From assembly GCF_000282455.1 (NCBI RefSeq), contig NZ_AKJG01000096.1, positions 26,322 to 90,321 on the forward strand: DNA of 64,000 nucleotides. The letters are read 5' to 3'. Position numbers and translations under genes: made by a program. Positions within the stretch are counted from its first letter, which is position 1, and every line of letters begins with the position of its first letter. Origin of the DNA: Pseudomonas sp. GM74. Lineage in GTDB: Bacteria > Pseudomonadota > Gammaproteobacteria > Pseudomonadales > Pseudomonadaceae. Under the pieces are notes generated by a model. That model was not told the origin of the DNA. It was given only the letters and a program-made list of their open reading frames with translations, and did not search any database. Positions 52,636 through 61,015 of the stretch are shown one piece after another.

Positions 52636-53427
52636 GTGAAAAGCAAACTCAAGCTCCACGGGTTCAATAACCTGACAAAGACCTTGAGCTTCAACATCTA
52701 TGACATCTGCTACGCGGAAACCCCGCAAGACCAGCAGGCTTACGTCGAGTACATCAATAAAGAGTACAACGCGAAGCGCCTGACGCAGATCCTCACGGAA
52801 GTTGTCGATATCATTGGTGCCAACATCCTGAACATTGCCAGTCAGGACTATGAGCCGCAGGGCGCCAGCGTTACGATCCTGATCTCGGAAGAACCGGTAA
52901 CCCCGACCGACAGTCAGATCGAAGAGTCCCCCGGCCCGCTGCCCGAAATCATTCTGGCCCACCTCGACAAGAGCCACATCACGGTGCACACCTACCCGGA
53001 AATCCATCCGGTCAGTGGTATTGCAACCTTCCGTGTGGACATCGACGTGTCGACTTGCGGGGTCATTTCACCGCTTAAAGCGCTCAACTTCCTGATTCAC
53101 CAGTTCGATTCGGACATCGTGACCGTGGACTACCGTGTGCGCGGCTTCACCCGTGATGTTGAAGGCAAAAAGCACTTCATCGACCACGAGATCAATTCGA
53201 TCCAGAACTACCTGTCCGACGACACTTACGACGCGTACCAGATGACCGACGTGAACGTGTACCAGGAAAACCTGTTCCACACCAAGATGCTGCTCAAGAA
53301 CTTCGAGCTGGATAATTACCTGTTCGGCGACGCCACCAGCAACCTGTCCTCTGAGCAACGCGCCCAGGTGACCGAGCGGGTGAAGCACGAAATGCTCGAA
53401 ATCTTCTACGCGCGCAATATGGCGTAA
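52636..53427 (+). CDS. speD: S-adenosylmethionine decarboxylase proenzyme SpeD
   Basis: This 263-residue proenzyme cleaves itself at Ser113 (LDKSHITVHTYPE) to form the pyruvoyl group. It then makes decarboxylated SAM for spermidine synthesis. The KSHITVHTYPE motif and STCGVISPLKALNFLI are intact. The GTG at 52636 gives the usual MKSKLKLHGFNNL start, and AGAGAG lies upstream; the earlier ATG would add an unrelated tail. A strong terminator follows. Confidence 0.96.
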   Translation: MKSKLKLHGFNNLTKTLSFNIYDICYAETPQDQQAYVEYINKEYNAKRLTQILTEVVDIIGANILNIASQDYEPQGASVTILISEEPVTPTDSQIEESPGPLPEIILAHLDKSHITVHTYPEIHPVSGIATFRVDIDVSTCGVISPLKALNFLIHQFDSDIVTVDYRVRGFTRDVEGKKHFIDHEINSIQNYLSDDTYDAYQMTDVNVYQENLFHTKMLLKNFELDNYLFGDATSNLSSEQRAQVTERVKHEMLEIFYARNMA

Positions 53428-53440
53428 GACTCTCGAACAC

Positions 53441-53476
53441 AAAAAAGGCGACTCCCTTGCGGTAGTCGCCTTTTTT
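53441..53476 (+). terminator. Rho-independent terminator of speD
   Basis: AAAAAAGGCGACT/AGTCGCCTTTTTT forms a 13-bp stem with a 10-base loop. Flanking A and T tracts allow two-way use. Confidence 0.92.
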
Positions 53477-53509
53477 ATTGCTGTCAGTCAGGGAGGTCGA
53501 GTGATGCTG

Positions 53510-53582
53510 TTCGCGAGCAAGCCCGCTCCCACATTGGGCTGCCGCACACCGAACCATTGTGGGAGCTGGCTTGCCCGCGAAG
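53510..53582. repeat. REP doublet with a diverged right unit
   Basis: TTCGCGAGCAAGCCCGCTCC and an inverted partner GTGGGAGCTGGCTTGCCCGC with one change in the core, spacer about 25 bases, between convergent speD and coq7. Confidence 0.85.
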
Positions 53583-53606
53583 GGGGCCTGTCAGCCGAAC
53601 TGGAAA

Positions 53607-54254
53607 TCAGATCCGATAAGTACTCTTGGTCATCACCTTGGCCATCAGGCTCATCCCGAACTTCACCGGTGCCGGAAAGCGGAACCCGCCAGCATCCAGC
53701 GCACTTTCGGCATGCTGTTCTTCATCGATGCGCATCTGCTCAAGAATCGCCCGGGATTTTTCGTCCTCGGCCGGCAATTGCTCCAGATGCTCGTTCAGGT
53801 GTTTGCACACCTGGTCTTCCGTTGCCGCCACGAACCCCAGGCTGACTTTGTCGCTGATCAGGCCGGCCACTGCGCCAATCCCGAACGACATGCCATAGAA
53901 CAGCGGATTGAGGATGCTGGTGTGGCTGCCCAGTTGATGGATGCGTTGTTCGCACCAGACCAGGTGATCGATTTCTTCTTCGGCGGCATGTTCCATCGCA
54001 GCGCGCACTTGCGGCAGCTTGGCGGTCAGCGCCTGTCCCTGGTAAAGCGCCTGGGCGCAGACTTCTCCCGTATGGTTGATGCGCATCAGGCCGGCAACGT
54101 GGCGCGTGTCTTCGTCGCTCATTTTCGCATCCGGCTGCACGATGGCAGGCGACGGACGGTACGGCTGGCCGCTGAAGGGCAGCAGGGTGCGCATCGCGGC
54201 ATCGGCTTGCAGCAGAAGTCGGTCAATCGGCGAGTAGTGACGTTGGGTAGTCAT
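53607..54254 (-). CDS. coq7: 2-polyprenyl-3-methyl-6-methoxy-1,4-benzoquinone monooxygenase Coq7
   Basis: This 215-residue di-iron hydroxylase performs the last ring hydroxylation of ubiquinone synthesis. Iron ligands are visible in NHTGEVCAQ, EEEIDHLVW and DEEQHAESA. It has the length and start (MTTQRHYSP) of P. aeruginosa PA0655. GGAGG precedes the ATG at 54254. The open frame further upstream has no ribosome site or family similarity. Confidence 0.95.
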   Translation of the reverse strand: MTTQRHYSPIDRLLLQADAAMRTLLPFSGQPYRPSPAIVQPDAKMSDEDTRHVAGLMRINHTGEVCAQALYQGQALTAKLPQVRAAMEHAAEEEIDHLVWCEQRIHQLGSHTSILNPLFYGMSFGIGAVAGLISDKVSLGFVAATEDQVCKHLNEHLEQLPAEDEKSRAILEQMRIDEEQHAESALDAGGFRFPAPVKFGMSLMAKVMTKSTYRI

Positions 54255-54356
54255 GCTGACCTCCGGGGGAATTTCGGTGGCCAGTTTAACCCAATCGGCC
54301 GGGGAAGGTTTGCGCTGGGTCATTGTGATGCAGAGGCTGTGACAGTGTTGTGATGC

Positions 54357-54392
54357 CCTTGTGGGAGCGGCGGTGCGGCGATCCCACAAGGG
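54357..54392. other. Hairpin between the HIT gene and coq7
   Basis: Perfect 11-bp arms CCCTTGTGGGA and TCCCACAAGGG flank GCGGCGGTGCGGCG. It contains a REP-like GTGGGAGCGG but is not a normal unit. It may end transcription of the HIT gene. Confidence 0.6.
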
Positions 54393-54402
54393 GGGGCTGC
54401 AA

Positions 54403-54741
54403 TCAGCCCGGCGGCCAGTGCATCTGGCGCTGACCCAGCACGTGCATATGAATGTGGTAGACGGTTTGTCCGCCTTCTTCATTGCAGTTCATGACGACGC
54501 GGAAGCCTTTTTCACAGCCCAACTCCAGTGCCAGGCGTTGGGCAGTGAACAGGATGTGCCCGGCCAGTGCCTTGTCGTCCTCGGTCAGGTCGTTCAAGGT
54601 GCGAACCGGTTTTTTCGGGACCACCAGGAAATGTACCGGTGCCTGTGGGGCAATGTCGTGGAAGGCCAGTACCTGGTCGTCCTCGTAAATGATCTTCGCC
54701 GGGATTTCCCGGTTGATGATCTTGGTGAACAGAGTATCCAC
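54403..54741 (-). CDS. HIT family purine nucleoside phosphoramidase (HinT-like)
   Basis: This 112-residue HIT protein has the triad HIHMHVLG near the C-terminus and TLFTKIINREIPAKIIYEDD at the start. HinT enzymes split aminoacyl-adenylates and AMP-phosphoramidates. The GTG at 54741 gives the normal family start, with GGAG upstream; the longer ATG frame adds an atypical tail. The ATP-independent cytoplasmic role is general to the family. Confidence 0.92.
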   Translation of the reverse strand: MDTLFTKIINREIPAKIIYEDDQVLAFHDIAPQAPVHFLVVPKKPVRTLNDLTEDDKALAGHILFTAQRLALELGCEKGFRVVMNCNEEGGQTVYHIHMHVLGQRQMHWPPG

Positions 54742-54821
54742 AGCTGTTTTCTCCGTTGTTTGGGCTGGCCTGAGTGTACTCATGGCGTATGCCAGCGCCC
54801 AGTCTTTTACCTTGGGTTGGA

Positions 54822-55610
54822 TCAGCGCGGGCAGTAGGCCTTGTTGACCATGCCGGCGATTGTGCGAGTCAGCCACCGCGAGCCGAGCCTCGGCAGGAAG
54901 GCGAACCAGCGGTTGCGGCGCCCGGGAATAATGATCGCTTTATTCTTTTCCAGTGCGCGCACGGTGTAGAGCGCCACTTCCTCAGGGCTCATCAGCAGTT
55001 TGCTGTTGGTCAGTTTTTCGCTGTCGAGTTGCGCGGTACGGAAAAACGCCGTGCGGGTCGGCCCGGGGCAGAGCACCGAAACCTTGATCGCACATTTTTT
55101 CAGCTCGACGCGCAATCCTTCGGAAAAGTGCAGCACATACGCCTTGCTGGCGTAATAGGTGCTCATCCACGGCCCCGGTTGAAACGCCGCCACCGAGGCC
55201 ACATTCAGAATCTGCCCGCCGCCTTGCAGGGCCATGCTGTTGCCGATGGCATGGCACAGGCGGGTGAGGGCGAGGATGTTCACTTCGATCAGGTCTTGCT
55301 CGGTCATCCAGTCCTGAGCCAGAAACGGGCCGCATGTACCGATACCGGCGCAGTTGACCAGCAGATCGATCTGCCGGTCGCCTTCTTCCAGCTCCAGCAG
55401 GAACCCGGAGAGGCGCAGCGGTTCGCCCAGGTCACAGGCACGGAACAACACCTCAACGCCAAACCTCTGGGTCAGTTCAATCGCAATACTTTCCAGCTGA
55501 TCACGTTGTCGGGCCACCAGAATCAGGCTGCGGCCGCGCCGGGCCAGCGCTTCGGCCATTGCCAGGCCGATGCCGCTGGAGGCGCCAGTGATCAGAGCGT
55601 AACGGGTCAT
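54822..55610 (-). CDS. Short-chain dehydrogenase/reductase (SDR)
   Basis: This 262-residue Rossmann enzyme has the cofactor motif TGASSGIGLAMAEALARRG, NCAGIG, and the catalytic Ser-Tyr-Lys (NVASVAAF, YYASK). An Arg following the second strand (VARQRDQL) suggests NADP. A hydrophobic C-terminal region may touch the membrane. The substrate is unknown. The ATG at 55610 with GGAG 6 bases away is chosen. Confidence 0.9.
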   Translation of the reverse strand: MTRYALITGASSGIGLAMAEALARRGRSLILVARQRDQLESIAIELTQRFGVEVLFRACDLGEPLRLSGFLLELEEGDRQIDLLVNCAGIGTCGPFLAQDWMTEQDLIEVNILALTRLCHAIGNSMALQGGGQILNVASVAAFQPGPWMSTYYASKAYVLHFSEGLRVELKKCAIKVSVLCPGPTRTAFFRTAQLDSEKLTNSKLLMSPEEVALYTVRALEKNKAIIIPGRRNRWFAFLPRLGSRWLTRTIAGMVNKAYCPR

Positions 55611-55671
55611 GCAGTTCTCCATCGCAACAGCTCCGCGCCGAGACGCAGGTGTCACGGGCCAGGAGCGCTGT

Positions 55672-56637
55672 TCATTCTTTCGCAGAGTCTACAGGGGGCT
55701 GGGCCTCTTCGGCTGCATCGTCGGCGGTATTTGGCACCGGTTCGACTTCGACGTCGATTTCATCGGTGATGACCGAGCTGCTTTCGTAGCTGCTCTGGGC
55801 GGCGTTTTCGTATCCTTCCCGTATCGCCGTGAGGCCTCCGGCCAGCGAGCCGAACAGAACCAGCGCGATAACGATCAGCCACAGCGAAGACAATACCTTG
55901 ACCGCGGTACTGTTCGGCGGAGGCGGCGGGCCGTAGCGGTTGGCGGTGTCGTTGCCCGGTACGACCATGATCACGAACGGAAAGAAACTGCCAACGAACG
56001 GCACCAGGTTCAGCAGCCACAACCAGCCGGACCAGCCGACATCGTGCAAACGTTGAACGGTGATCTGGATGCTGACGAAGATAAATCCGACGAAGAGGAT
56101 CAAGGCCAGCATGCTGCCCAATATCAGGCCGGCGGTCGAATCCGCGCCGATGAGAGCCAGGGCGACCAAGGCAAACACCCCGCAAACGGCCAGGAGCACA
56201 GTGGACAGCACCAGCGTCCAGGCGAGGTAGCGCAAGCGGCCGATACGGCCATCGAAACTGAAGGGCTTGAGCGTGGCGAATTCCGCCACGGCTTCGCCGA
56301 CGGGCGCGCGAGGTGGCGCATAAGGGGACTGCGGGTCTGCCAATGGCTCCTGGCTGCTGGCCGGAGCATGGTCATGCACGTCGGCGAGGTTCAATTCGAT
56401 CGGCGTTTCGGCTTCAATGCGGGCCTCGATTCCGGTTTTGCTCAGCGCCTGGAGATAGGTCTGGGCATCGGCTTGCGACAGGTTGCGTTTGAGCGCTACT
56501 GGACGCCCGGCGAACAAGCGCTCGATGGCCGTGACATCGCTTTTGAACAAATCGGCGAGATTGAGCTTTGCCGTGGTGATGTCGACACCGGGCAGCAAGG
56601 CGCCTTCGAATACGATTTTGAAACGATTTTCGCCCAT
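55672..56637 (-). CDS. DUF805 membrane protein with an N-terminal TFIIS/L12-like small domain
   Basis: This 321-residue protein combines an N-terminal soluble module (about 1-75: FKIVFEGALLPGVD, LADLFKSDVTAIERLFAGRPVALKR) with a Pro-rich linker and a DUF805 domain (about 120-240) of four hydrophobic helices. The latter has FSFDGRIGRLRYLAW, QRLHDVGWSGWLWLL and FPFVIMVVPGNDTANRYGPPPP. The acidic tail runs from about 280. No function is established; the domain pairing is seen directly. The ATG at 56637 is preferred. Confidence 0.8.
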   Translation of the reverse strand: MGENRFKIVFEGALLPGVDITTAKLNLADLFKSDVTAIERLFAGRPVALKRNLSQADAQTYLQALSKTGIEARIEAETPIELNLADVHDHAPASSQEPLADPQSPYAPPRAPVGEAVAEFATLKPFSFDGRIGRLRYLAWTLVLSTVLLAVCGVFALVALALIGADSTAGLILGSMLALILFVGFIFVSIQITVQRLHDVGWSGWLWLLNLVPFVGSFFPFVIMVVPGNDTANRYGPPPPPNSTAVKVLSSLWLIVIALVLFGSLAGGLTAIREGYENAAQSSYESSSVITDEIDVEVEPVPNTADDAAEEAQPPVDSAKE

Positions 56638-56729
56638 GTGCGAAGCATCCTTGTCGCGAGAGGTTGAAAGAAGAACGTTGTGCCCGGGTGAGTGTAAGGC
56701 CAGCCGGCAAGACTGGCCAAGATTTGCTG

Positions 56730-57698
56730 TCAGCGCGGCCAGCGTTTTGGCAACCGGGCGGCATGCTCCAGGGCTTGGCGGTACTCCGCGTCGAGACGTG
56801 CAATCAACTGCTCGACACTCGGCAAGTCTTCGATTTCTCCCACGCCCTGGCCTGCAGACCAAACGGTCTTCCAGGCTTTGGCCTCATCGCTCACGGGTTT
56901 GAGCTTGGAGCCGAAGTTGATCTCGCCCTTGCCTTGCAAGGCGGACATGTCGAAACCGGCGGCCTCCAGGCTCTGGCGCATGAAACTCGCCGGGACACCT
57001 GACACCGCTGGAGTATGGATGATGTCTGCCGCTTTGGATGTCAGCAGCATTTCTTTGTAGGCGTCGGGCGCGTGACTTTCGGTCGTGCCGATAAATCGTG
57101 TACCGAAGTAGGCCAAATCCGCGCCGAGCAATTGAGCGGCAAGAATTTCGTGGCCATGGTTCAAGCAGCCGGCCAGCAACAGGGTCTTGTCGAAGAACTG
57201 GCGGATTTCGGCAATCAGCGAGAACGGGCTCCAGGTCCCGGCGTGTCCACCGGCGCCGGCAGCCACGGCGATCAAGCCATCCACGCCAGCTTCGGCAGCT
57301 TTCTCGGCATGACGGCGAGTTGTCACATCATGGAACACCAGGCCGCCGTAGCTGTGCACCGCGTCGACCAGTTCTTTCACGGCACCGAGGCTGGTGATCA
57401 CGATCGGCACTTTGTGTTCGACGCAGATCTCAAGATCCGCCTGTAAACGAGGATTGCTGTTATGGACGATCAGGTTAACGGCATAGGGCGCGGGGTTTTC
57501 CATTGTCGCCAGCCCGGCTTCGATTTCTTCCAGCCAGGCCTTGAAACCGCTGCTTTCGCGCTGGTTCAGCGCCGGGAAGCTGCCGACCACGCCCTGGCGA
57601 CAGCAGGCGAGTACCAACTGCGGATTGGAAATCAGGAACATCGGCGCCGCCACCACGGGCAGATGCAAACGTTCTTCGAGCAGAGCGGGCAGCGACAT
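56730..57698 (-). CDS. Nitronate monooxygenase family flavoprotein
   Basis: This 322-residue TIM-barrel flavoprotein of the NMO/2-nitropropane dioxygenase family has LPVVAAPMFLISNP, NLIVHNSN, AAGAGGHAGTWSPFSLI with the conserved His, and FGTRFIGTTESHA. It should bind FMN. Related proteins include nitronate oxidases and NADH:quinone reductases, so the substrate is uncertain. Position matches PA0660. Confidence 0.85.
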   Translation of the reverse strand: MSLPALLEERLHLPVVAAPMFLISNPQLVLACCRQGVVGSFPALNQRESSGFKAWLEEIEAGLATMENPAPYAVNLIVHNSNPRLQADLEICVEHKVPIVITSLGAVKELVDAVHSYGGLVFHDVTTRRHAEKAAEAGVDGLIAVAAGAGGHAGTWSPFSLIAEIRQFFDKTLLLAGCLNHGHEILAAQLLGADLAYFGTRFIGTTESHAPDAYKEMLLTSKAADIIHTPAVSGVPASFMRQSLEAAGFDMSALQGKGEINFGSKLKPVSDEAKAWKTVWSAGQGVGEIEDLPSVEQLIARLDAEYRQALEHAARLPKRWPR

Positions 57699-57731
57699 TG
57701 GAAGTACCCCGGTGAGTTGTGTCTCTTGGAT

Positions 57732-58163
57732 TTAGAACGGCCGAACGACGACCAGAATTACGATAGCCAGCAATATCAGAACCGGCACTTCATTGAACCA
57801 GCGATAAAAGACATGGCTGCGGGTGTTCTCGCCACGGGCAAAGCGTTTTACCTGGGCGCCACACATGTGGTGGTAGCCGATCAGAAGCACCACCAGCGTC
57901 AGCTTGGCATGCATCCAGCCGCCCTGAGTGAAGTAGGCGCCGGGGTTGAGGCTGATCAGCCAGCCGCCGAAGATCAGTGTCGCGATCATTGCCGGGCCCA
58001 TGATGCCGCGGTACAGCTTGCGCTCCATGATGCTGAAGCGTTCCTTGCTGACGGTGTCCTCGCTTTGGGCGTGATAGACGAACAGTCTCGGCAGGTAGAA
58101 CAGGCCGGCAAACCAGCAGACGACGCTGATGATGTGAAGCGCTTTGAGCCACAGATAAAGCAT
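57732..58163 (-). CDS. hemJ: Protoporphyrinogen oxidase HemJ-like membrane protein
   Basis: This 143-residue inner-membrane protein has four hydrophobic helices and the HemJ/UPF0093 pattern. It has LWLKALHIISVVCWFAGLFYL (conserved His), LPRLFVYHA, MERKLYRGIMGPAM and MHAKLTLVVLLIGYHHM. In the family it oxidises protoporphyrinogen IX late in haem synthesis. CopD-like proteins resemble it only weakly. It is divergent from argC. Confidence 0.85.
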   Translation of the reverse strand: MLYLWLKALHIISVVCWFAGLFYLPRLFVYHAQSEDTVSKERFSIMERKLYRGIMGPAMIATLIFGGWLISLNPGAYFTQGGWMHAKLTLVVLLIGYHHMCGAQVKRFARGENTRSHVFYRWFNEVPVLILLAIVILVVVRPF

Positions 58164-58298
58164 TTTTAGTTATTCCCCAATTCACGGTAGCCGGAATAGT
58201 AGAGGCTTGACGCTCCGCACGTCACCTTGACGGTTGTCGCAGGGGCGCGCGACCCCTATTATCGACGGCTTTCCAGTGGGTTCGTTGAGGGCAGGTTT

Positions 58299-59333
58299 AT
58301 GGTCAAGGTCGGTATCGTCGGCGGCACGGGTTACACCGGTGTCGAACTGCTGCGTCTGTTGGCGCAACATCCGCAAGCTGAGGTGGTTGTCATCACTTCC
58401 CGATCCGAGGCTGGCCTTGCCGTGGCCGACATGTACCCGAACCTGCGAGGTCATTACGACGGCCTGGCGTTCAGCGTTCCGGACATCAAGACCCTGGGTG
58501 CCTGCGATGTGGTGTTCTTCGCCACACCGCACGGTGTTGCCCATGCCTTGGCGGGCGAACTGCTGGCGGCCGGAACCAAGGTCATCGACCTGTCGGCCGA
58601 CTTCCGTCTGCAAGACGCGGATGAGTGGGCCAAGTGGTACGGCCAGCCGCACGGTGCACCGGAGTTGCTGGACGAGGCGGTTTACGGCTTGCCGGAAGTC
58701 AATCGCGAGCAGATCAAGAAAGCGCGCCTGATTGCTGTGCCGGGCTGCTACCCGACTGCAACGCAATTGGGCTTCCTGCCATTGCTCGAAGCCGGGCTGG
58801 CCGATACTGCGCATCTGATCGCTGACTGCAAGTCCGGCGTCAGCGGTGCCGGTCGTGGTGCTTCCGTAGGTTCGCTGTACTCCGAGACGTCGGAAAGCAT
58901 GAAGGCCTATGCGGTCAAAGGTCACCGTCACCTGCCGGAGATTCGCCAGGGGCTGCGTCGTGCAGCAGGCAAGGACGTCGGCCTGACCTTCGTTCCGCAC
59001 CTGACGCCGATGATTCGTGGCATTCACTCCACGCTCTACGCAACCGTTGTTGATCGCTCGGTAGACCTGCAGGCGTTGTTCGAAAAGCGTTACGCCAACG
59101 AACCGTTCGTCGATGTGATGCCGGCCGGCAGCCATCCGGAGACTCGTAGCGTACGGGGTGCCAACGTCTGCCGTATTGCCGTGCATCGCCCACAGGATGG
59201 CGATCTGGTGGTTGTGCTGTCGGTGATCGACAACCTGGTCAAAGGCGCGTCGGGTCAGGCCGTGCAGAACATGAACATTCTGTTCGGGCTGGATGAGCGT
59301 CTGGGCCTGTCCCACGCCGGCATGCTGCCTTGA
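58299..59333 (+). CDS. argC: N-acetyl-gamma-glutamyl-phosphate reductase ArgC
   Basis: This 344-residue enzyme catalyses the third step of arginine synthesis. It has the NADP motif VGIVGGTGYTGVELLRLL, the active-site Cys in IAVPGCYPTAT, and FVPHLTPMIRGIH with a catalytic His. The ATG at 58299 gives the family start and length; GAGG lies upstream. argC is on its own, as usual in Pseudomonas. Confidence 0.97.
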   Translation: MVKVGIVGGTGYTGVELLRLLAQHPQAEVVVITSRSEAGLAVADMYPNLRGHYDGLAFSVPDIKTLGACDVVFFATPHGVAHALAGELLAAGTKVIDLSADFRLQDADEWAKWYGQPHGAPELLDEAVYGLPEVNREQIKKARLIAVPGCYPTATQLGFLPLLEAGLADTAHLIADCKSGVSGAGRGASVGSLYSETSESMKAYAVKGHRHLPEIRQGLRRAAGKDVGLTFVPHLTPMIRGIHSTLYATVVDRSVDLQALFEKRYANEPFVDVMPAGSHPETRSVRGANVCRIAVHRPQDGDLVVVLSVIDNLVKGASGQAVQNMNILFGLDERLGLSHAGMLP

Positions 59334-59334
59334 G

Positions 59335-59414
59335 AGCAGCTACAAGCTTCAAGTTGTAAGCGGCAAGCTTGAAGCTCGCAGCTTGAAGCTCGCAGCTTGA
59401 AGCTTGTCGCTGCT
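59335..59414. repeat. Imperfect inverted repeat of the AGCTTGAAGC family with tandem 14-mers
   Basis: AGCAGCTACAAGCTTCAAG at the left and GCTTGAAGCTTGTCGCTGCT at the right are inverted copies. Between them AGCTTGAAGCTCGC occurs twice in tandem with a third partial copy. It lies directly after argC and is related to 19156-19278. Confidence 0.8.
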
Positions 59415-59424
59415 CCTAGAATAG

Positions 59425-59454
59425 TTGACCGCTTTTCTAGGAGAAGCGGATAAT
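59425..59454 (+). promoter_or_regulatory. Probable sigma-70 promoter of erpA
   Basis: TTGACC (59425-59430) and GATAAT (59449-59454) are 18 bases apart. The -35 lies within ATAGTTGAC, which fits the left half of the IscR type-1 site of E. coli; the right half does not fit well. Confidence 0.65.
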
Positions 59455-59501
59455 GCGCGTCATCACGCAATATGACGGCGTAACGCCGGGAGATAGTCAG
59501 C

Positions 59502-59852
59502 ATGAGCGTCGAATCCTTCACCCCCACGGCTTTGCAATTCACCCACGGTGCCGCGCACAAGGTGAAGAGCCTGGTCGATGAAGAGGGGAATGATCGCTTG
59601 AAGCTGCGCGTATTCGTTACGGGCGGCGGTTGTTCAGGTTTTCAGTACGGCTTCACCTTCGATGAAGAAGTGGCCGATGACGACACCATCGTCGAGCGCG
59701 AAGGTGTGAGTCTGGTTGTCGATCCGATGAGTTTCCAGTACCTGGCAGGTGCCGAGGTGGACTACCAGGAAGGTCTGGAAGGTTCGCGTTTCGTCATCAA
59801 GAACCCGAATGCGACCACCACCTGTGGCTGCGGTTCTTCGTTCTCGATCTGA
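59502..59852 (+). CDS. erpA: Iron-sulfur cluster insertion protein ErpA
   Basis: This 116-residue A-type carrier hands Fe-S clusters to target enzymes. The three cysteines are present: GGGCSGFQY and the C-terminal CGCGSSFSI. Length and ALQFTHGAAHKVKSLVDEE match ErpA. It has its own promoter at 59425-59454 and terminator, so it is monocistronic. Confidence 0.95.
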   Translation: MSVESFTPTALQFTHGAAHKVKSLVDEEGNDRLKLRVFVTGGGCSGFQYGFTFDEEVADDDTIVEREGVSLVVDPMSFQYLAGAEVDYQEGLEGSRFVIKNPNATTTCGCGSSFSI

Positions 59853-59872
59853 TCAGCGCACCTGTTTCACAG

Positions 59873-59906
59873 AACGCCGCACGACCTCAGGGTCTTGCGG
59901 CGTTTT
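59873..59906. terminator. Terminator between erpA and anmK
   Basis: AACGCCGCA/TGCGGCGTT with an inner CGACC/GGTC pairing and a following TTTT ends erpA; anmK is convergent. Confidence 0.85.
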
Positions 59907-59920
59907 GCTGTGTGGAGGAT

Positions 59921-61012
59921 TTATGCGGGGTAGATGGCGCCGAGTACGCGCAAACCACGGGCACCGGTAACGCTCGGACGGTTGGCTGCGATACCTTCTA
60001 GGCAACAATGAGCCAGCCACGCGAAGGCCATGGCTTCGACCCAGTCGGGGTCTACACCGTAGGTGGCGGTGCTGCTGACACTTGCGTTTGGCAGCAGGCT
60101 GGCCAAGCGGTTCATCAAGACAGTGTTGTGGGCGCCGCCGCCGCAAACCAGCAACTCCTGCGTGCCTGCCTGGGCGCTTTGCAGTGATTCGATGATGGTC
60201 AGCGCGGTCAGCTCAAGCAGTGTCGCCTGAACATCTTCGGCGGCGAAGGCTGGCAGTTGTGCCAGATGCCGTGTCAGCCATGGCAGGTTGAACACTTCCC
60301 GGCCAGTACTCTTCGGGCCTTTGGTCACAAAGAACGGATCACTGAGTAGTGCATTCAACAGCACCGGTTCTACCTTGCCGCTGGCAGCCCATTGGCCGTC
60401 ACGGTCAAAATGGTCGCCGCGTTGCTGGTGAATCCAGGCGTCCAGCAGCACATTGCCCGGGCCACAGTCGAAACCGGCGACCGGCTTGCCGGGCTCGATA
60501 AGGCTGAGGTTGCTGAAGCCGCCAACGTTCAGTACTGCGCGATTGCCGGCCTGCTCTTCAAACAAGGCTTCGTGAAAGGCGGGAACCAGTGGTGCTCCTT
60601 GTCCGCCAGCAGCGACGTCGCGGCTACGGAAGTCGCTGACCACAGTGATGCCGGTCAGCTCGGTCAGCAGGGCCGGGTTGCCGATCTGCACAGTGAAGCC
60701 GCGTGCCGGTTCGTGGCGGATGGTCTGGCCATGACTGCCAATCGCACGAATATCACCAGGCTTCAGTTGCTGCTGAGCGAGGAGGGCATGAATCCCTTGG
60801 GCTGCCAGCTTCACCCAGTTCTGCTGGGCAATGGCGGAGCGGGCGATTTCGTCCGGGCCGCTGGCGCACAAGCCGAGCAGCTCGGCGCGCAGAGTATCGG
60901 GCATCGGGATGTAGTGGGAGGCGATCAGTCTGATCGCCGGGGCTTGCTCGATCAGTGCGATGTCCAGGCCATCAAGGCTGGTTCCGGACATCACACCTAT
61001 ATAGAGCGCCAT
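59921..61012 (-). CDS. anmK: Anhydro-N-acetylmuramic acid kinase AnmK
   Basis: This 363-residue enzyme opens the 1,6-anhydro ring and phosphorylates it to MurNAc-6-phosphate in murein recycling. It has YIGVMSGTSLDGLD, HGQTIRHEP, NPALLTELTG, VVSDFRSRDVAAGGQGAPLVP and VCGGGAHN. The product feeds the MupP-AmgK-MurU bypass, whose amgK and murU are elsewhere in this window. It starts 3 bases after the peptidase gene, so the two are likely co-read. Confidence 0.96.
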   Translation of the reverse strand: MALYIGVMSGTSLDGLDIALIEQAPAIRLIASHYIPMPDTLRAELLGLCASGPDEIARSAIAQQNWVKLAAQGIHALLAQQQLKPGDIRAIGSHGQTIRHEPARGFTVQIGNPALLTELTGITVVSDFRSRDVAAGGQGAPLVPAFHEALFEEQAGNRAVLNVGGFSNLSLIEPGKPVAGFDCGPGNVLLDAWIHQQRGDHFDRDGQWAASGKVEPVLLNALLSDPFFVTKGPKSTGREVFNLPWLTRHLAQLPAFAAEDVQATLLELTALTIIESLQSAQAGTQELLVCGGGAHNTVLMNRLASLLPNASVSSTATYGVDPDWVEAMAFAWLAHCCLEGIAANRPSVTGARGLRVLGAIYPA

Positions 61013-61015
61013 GGC

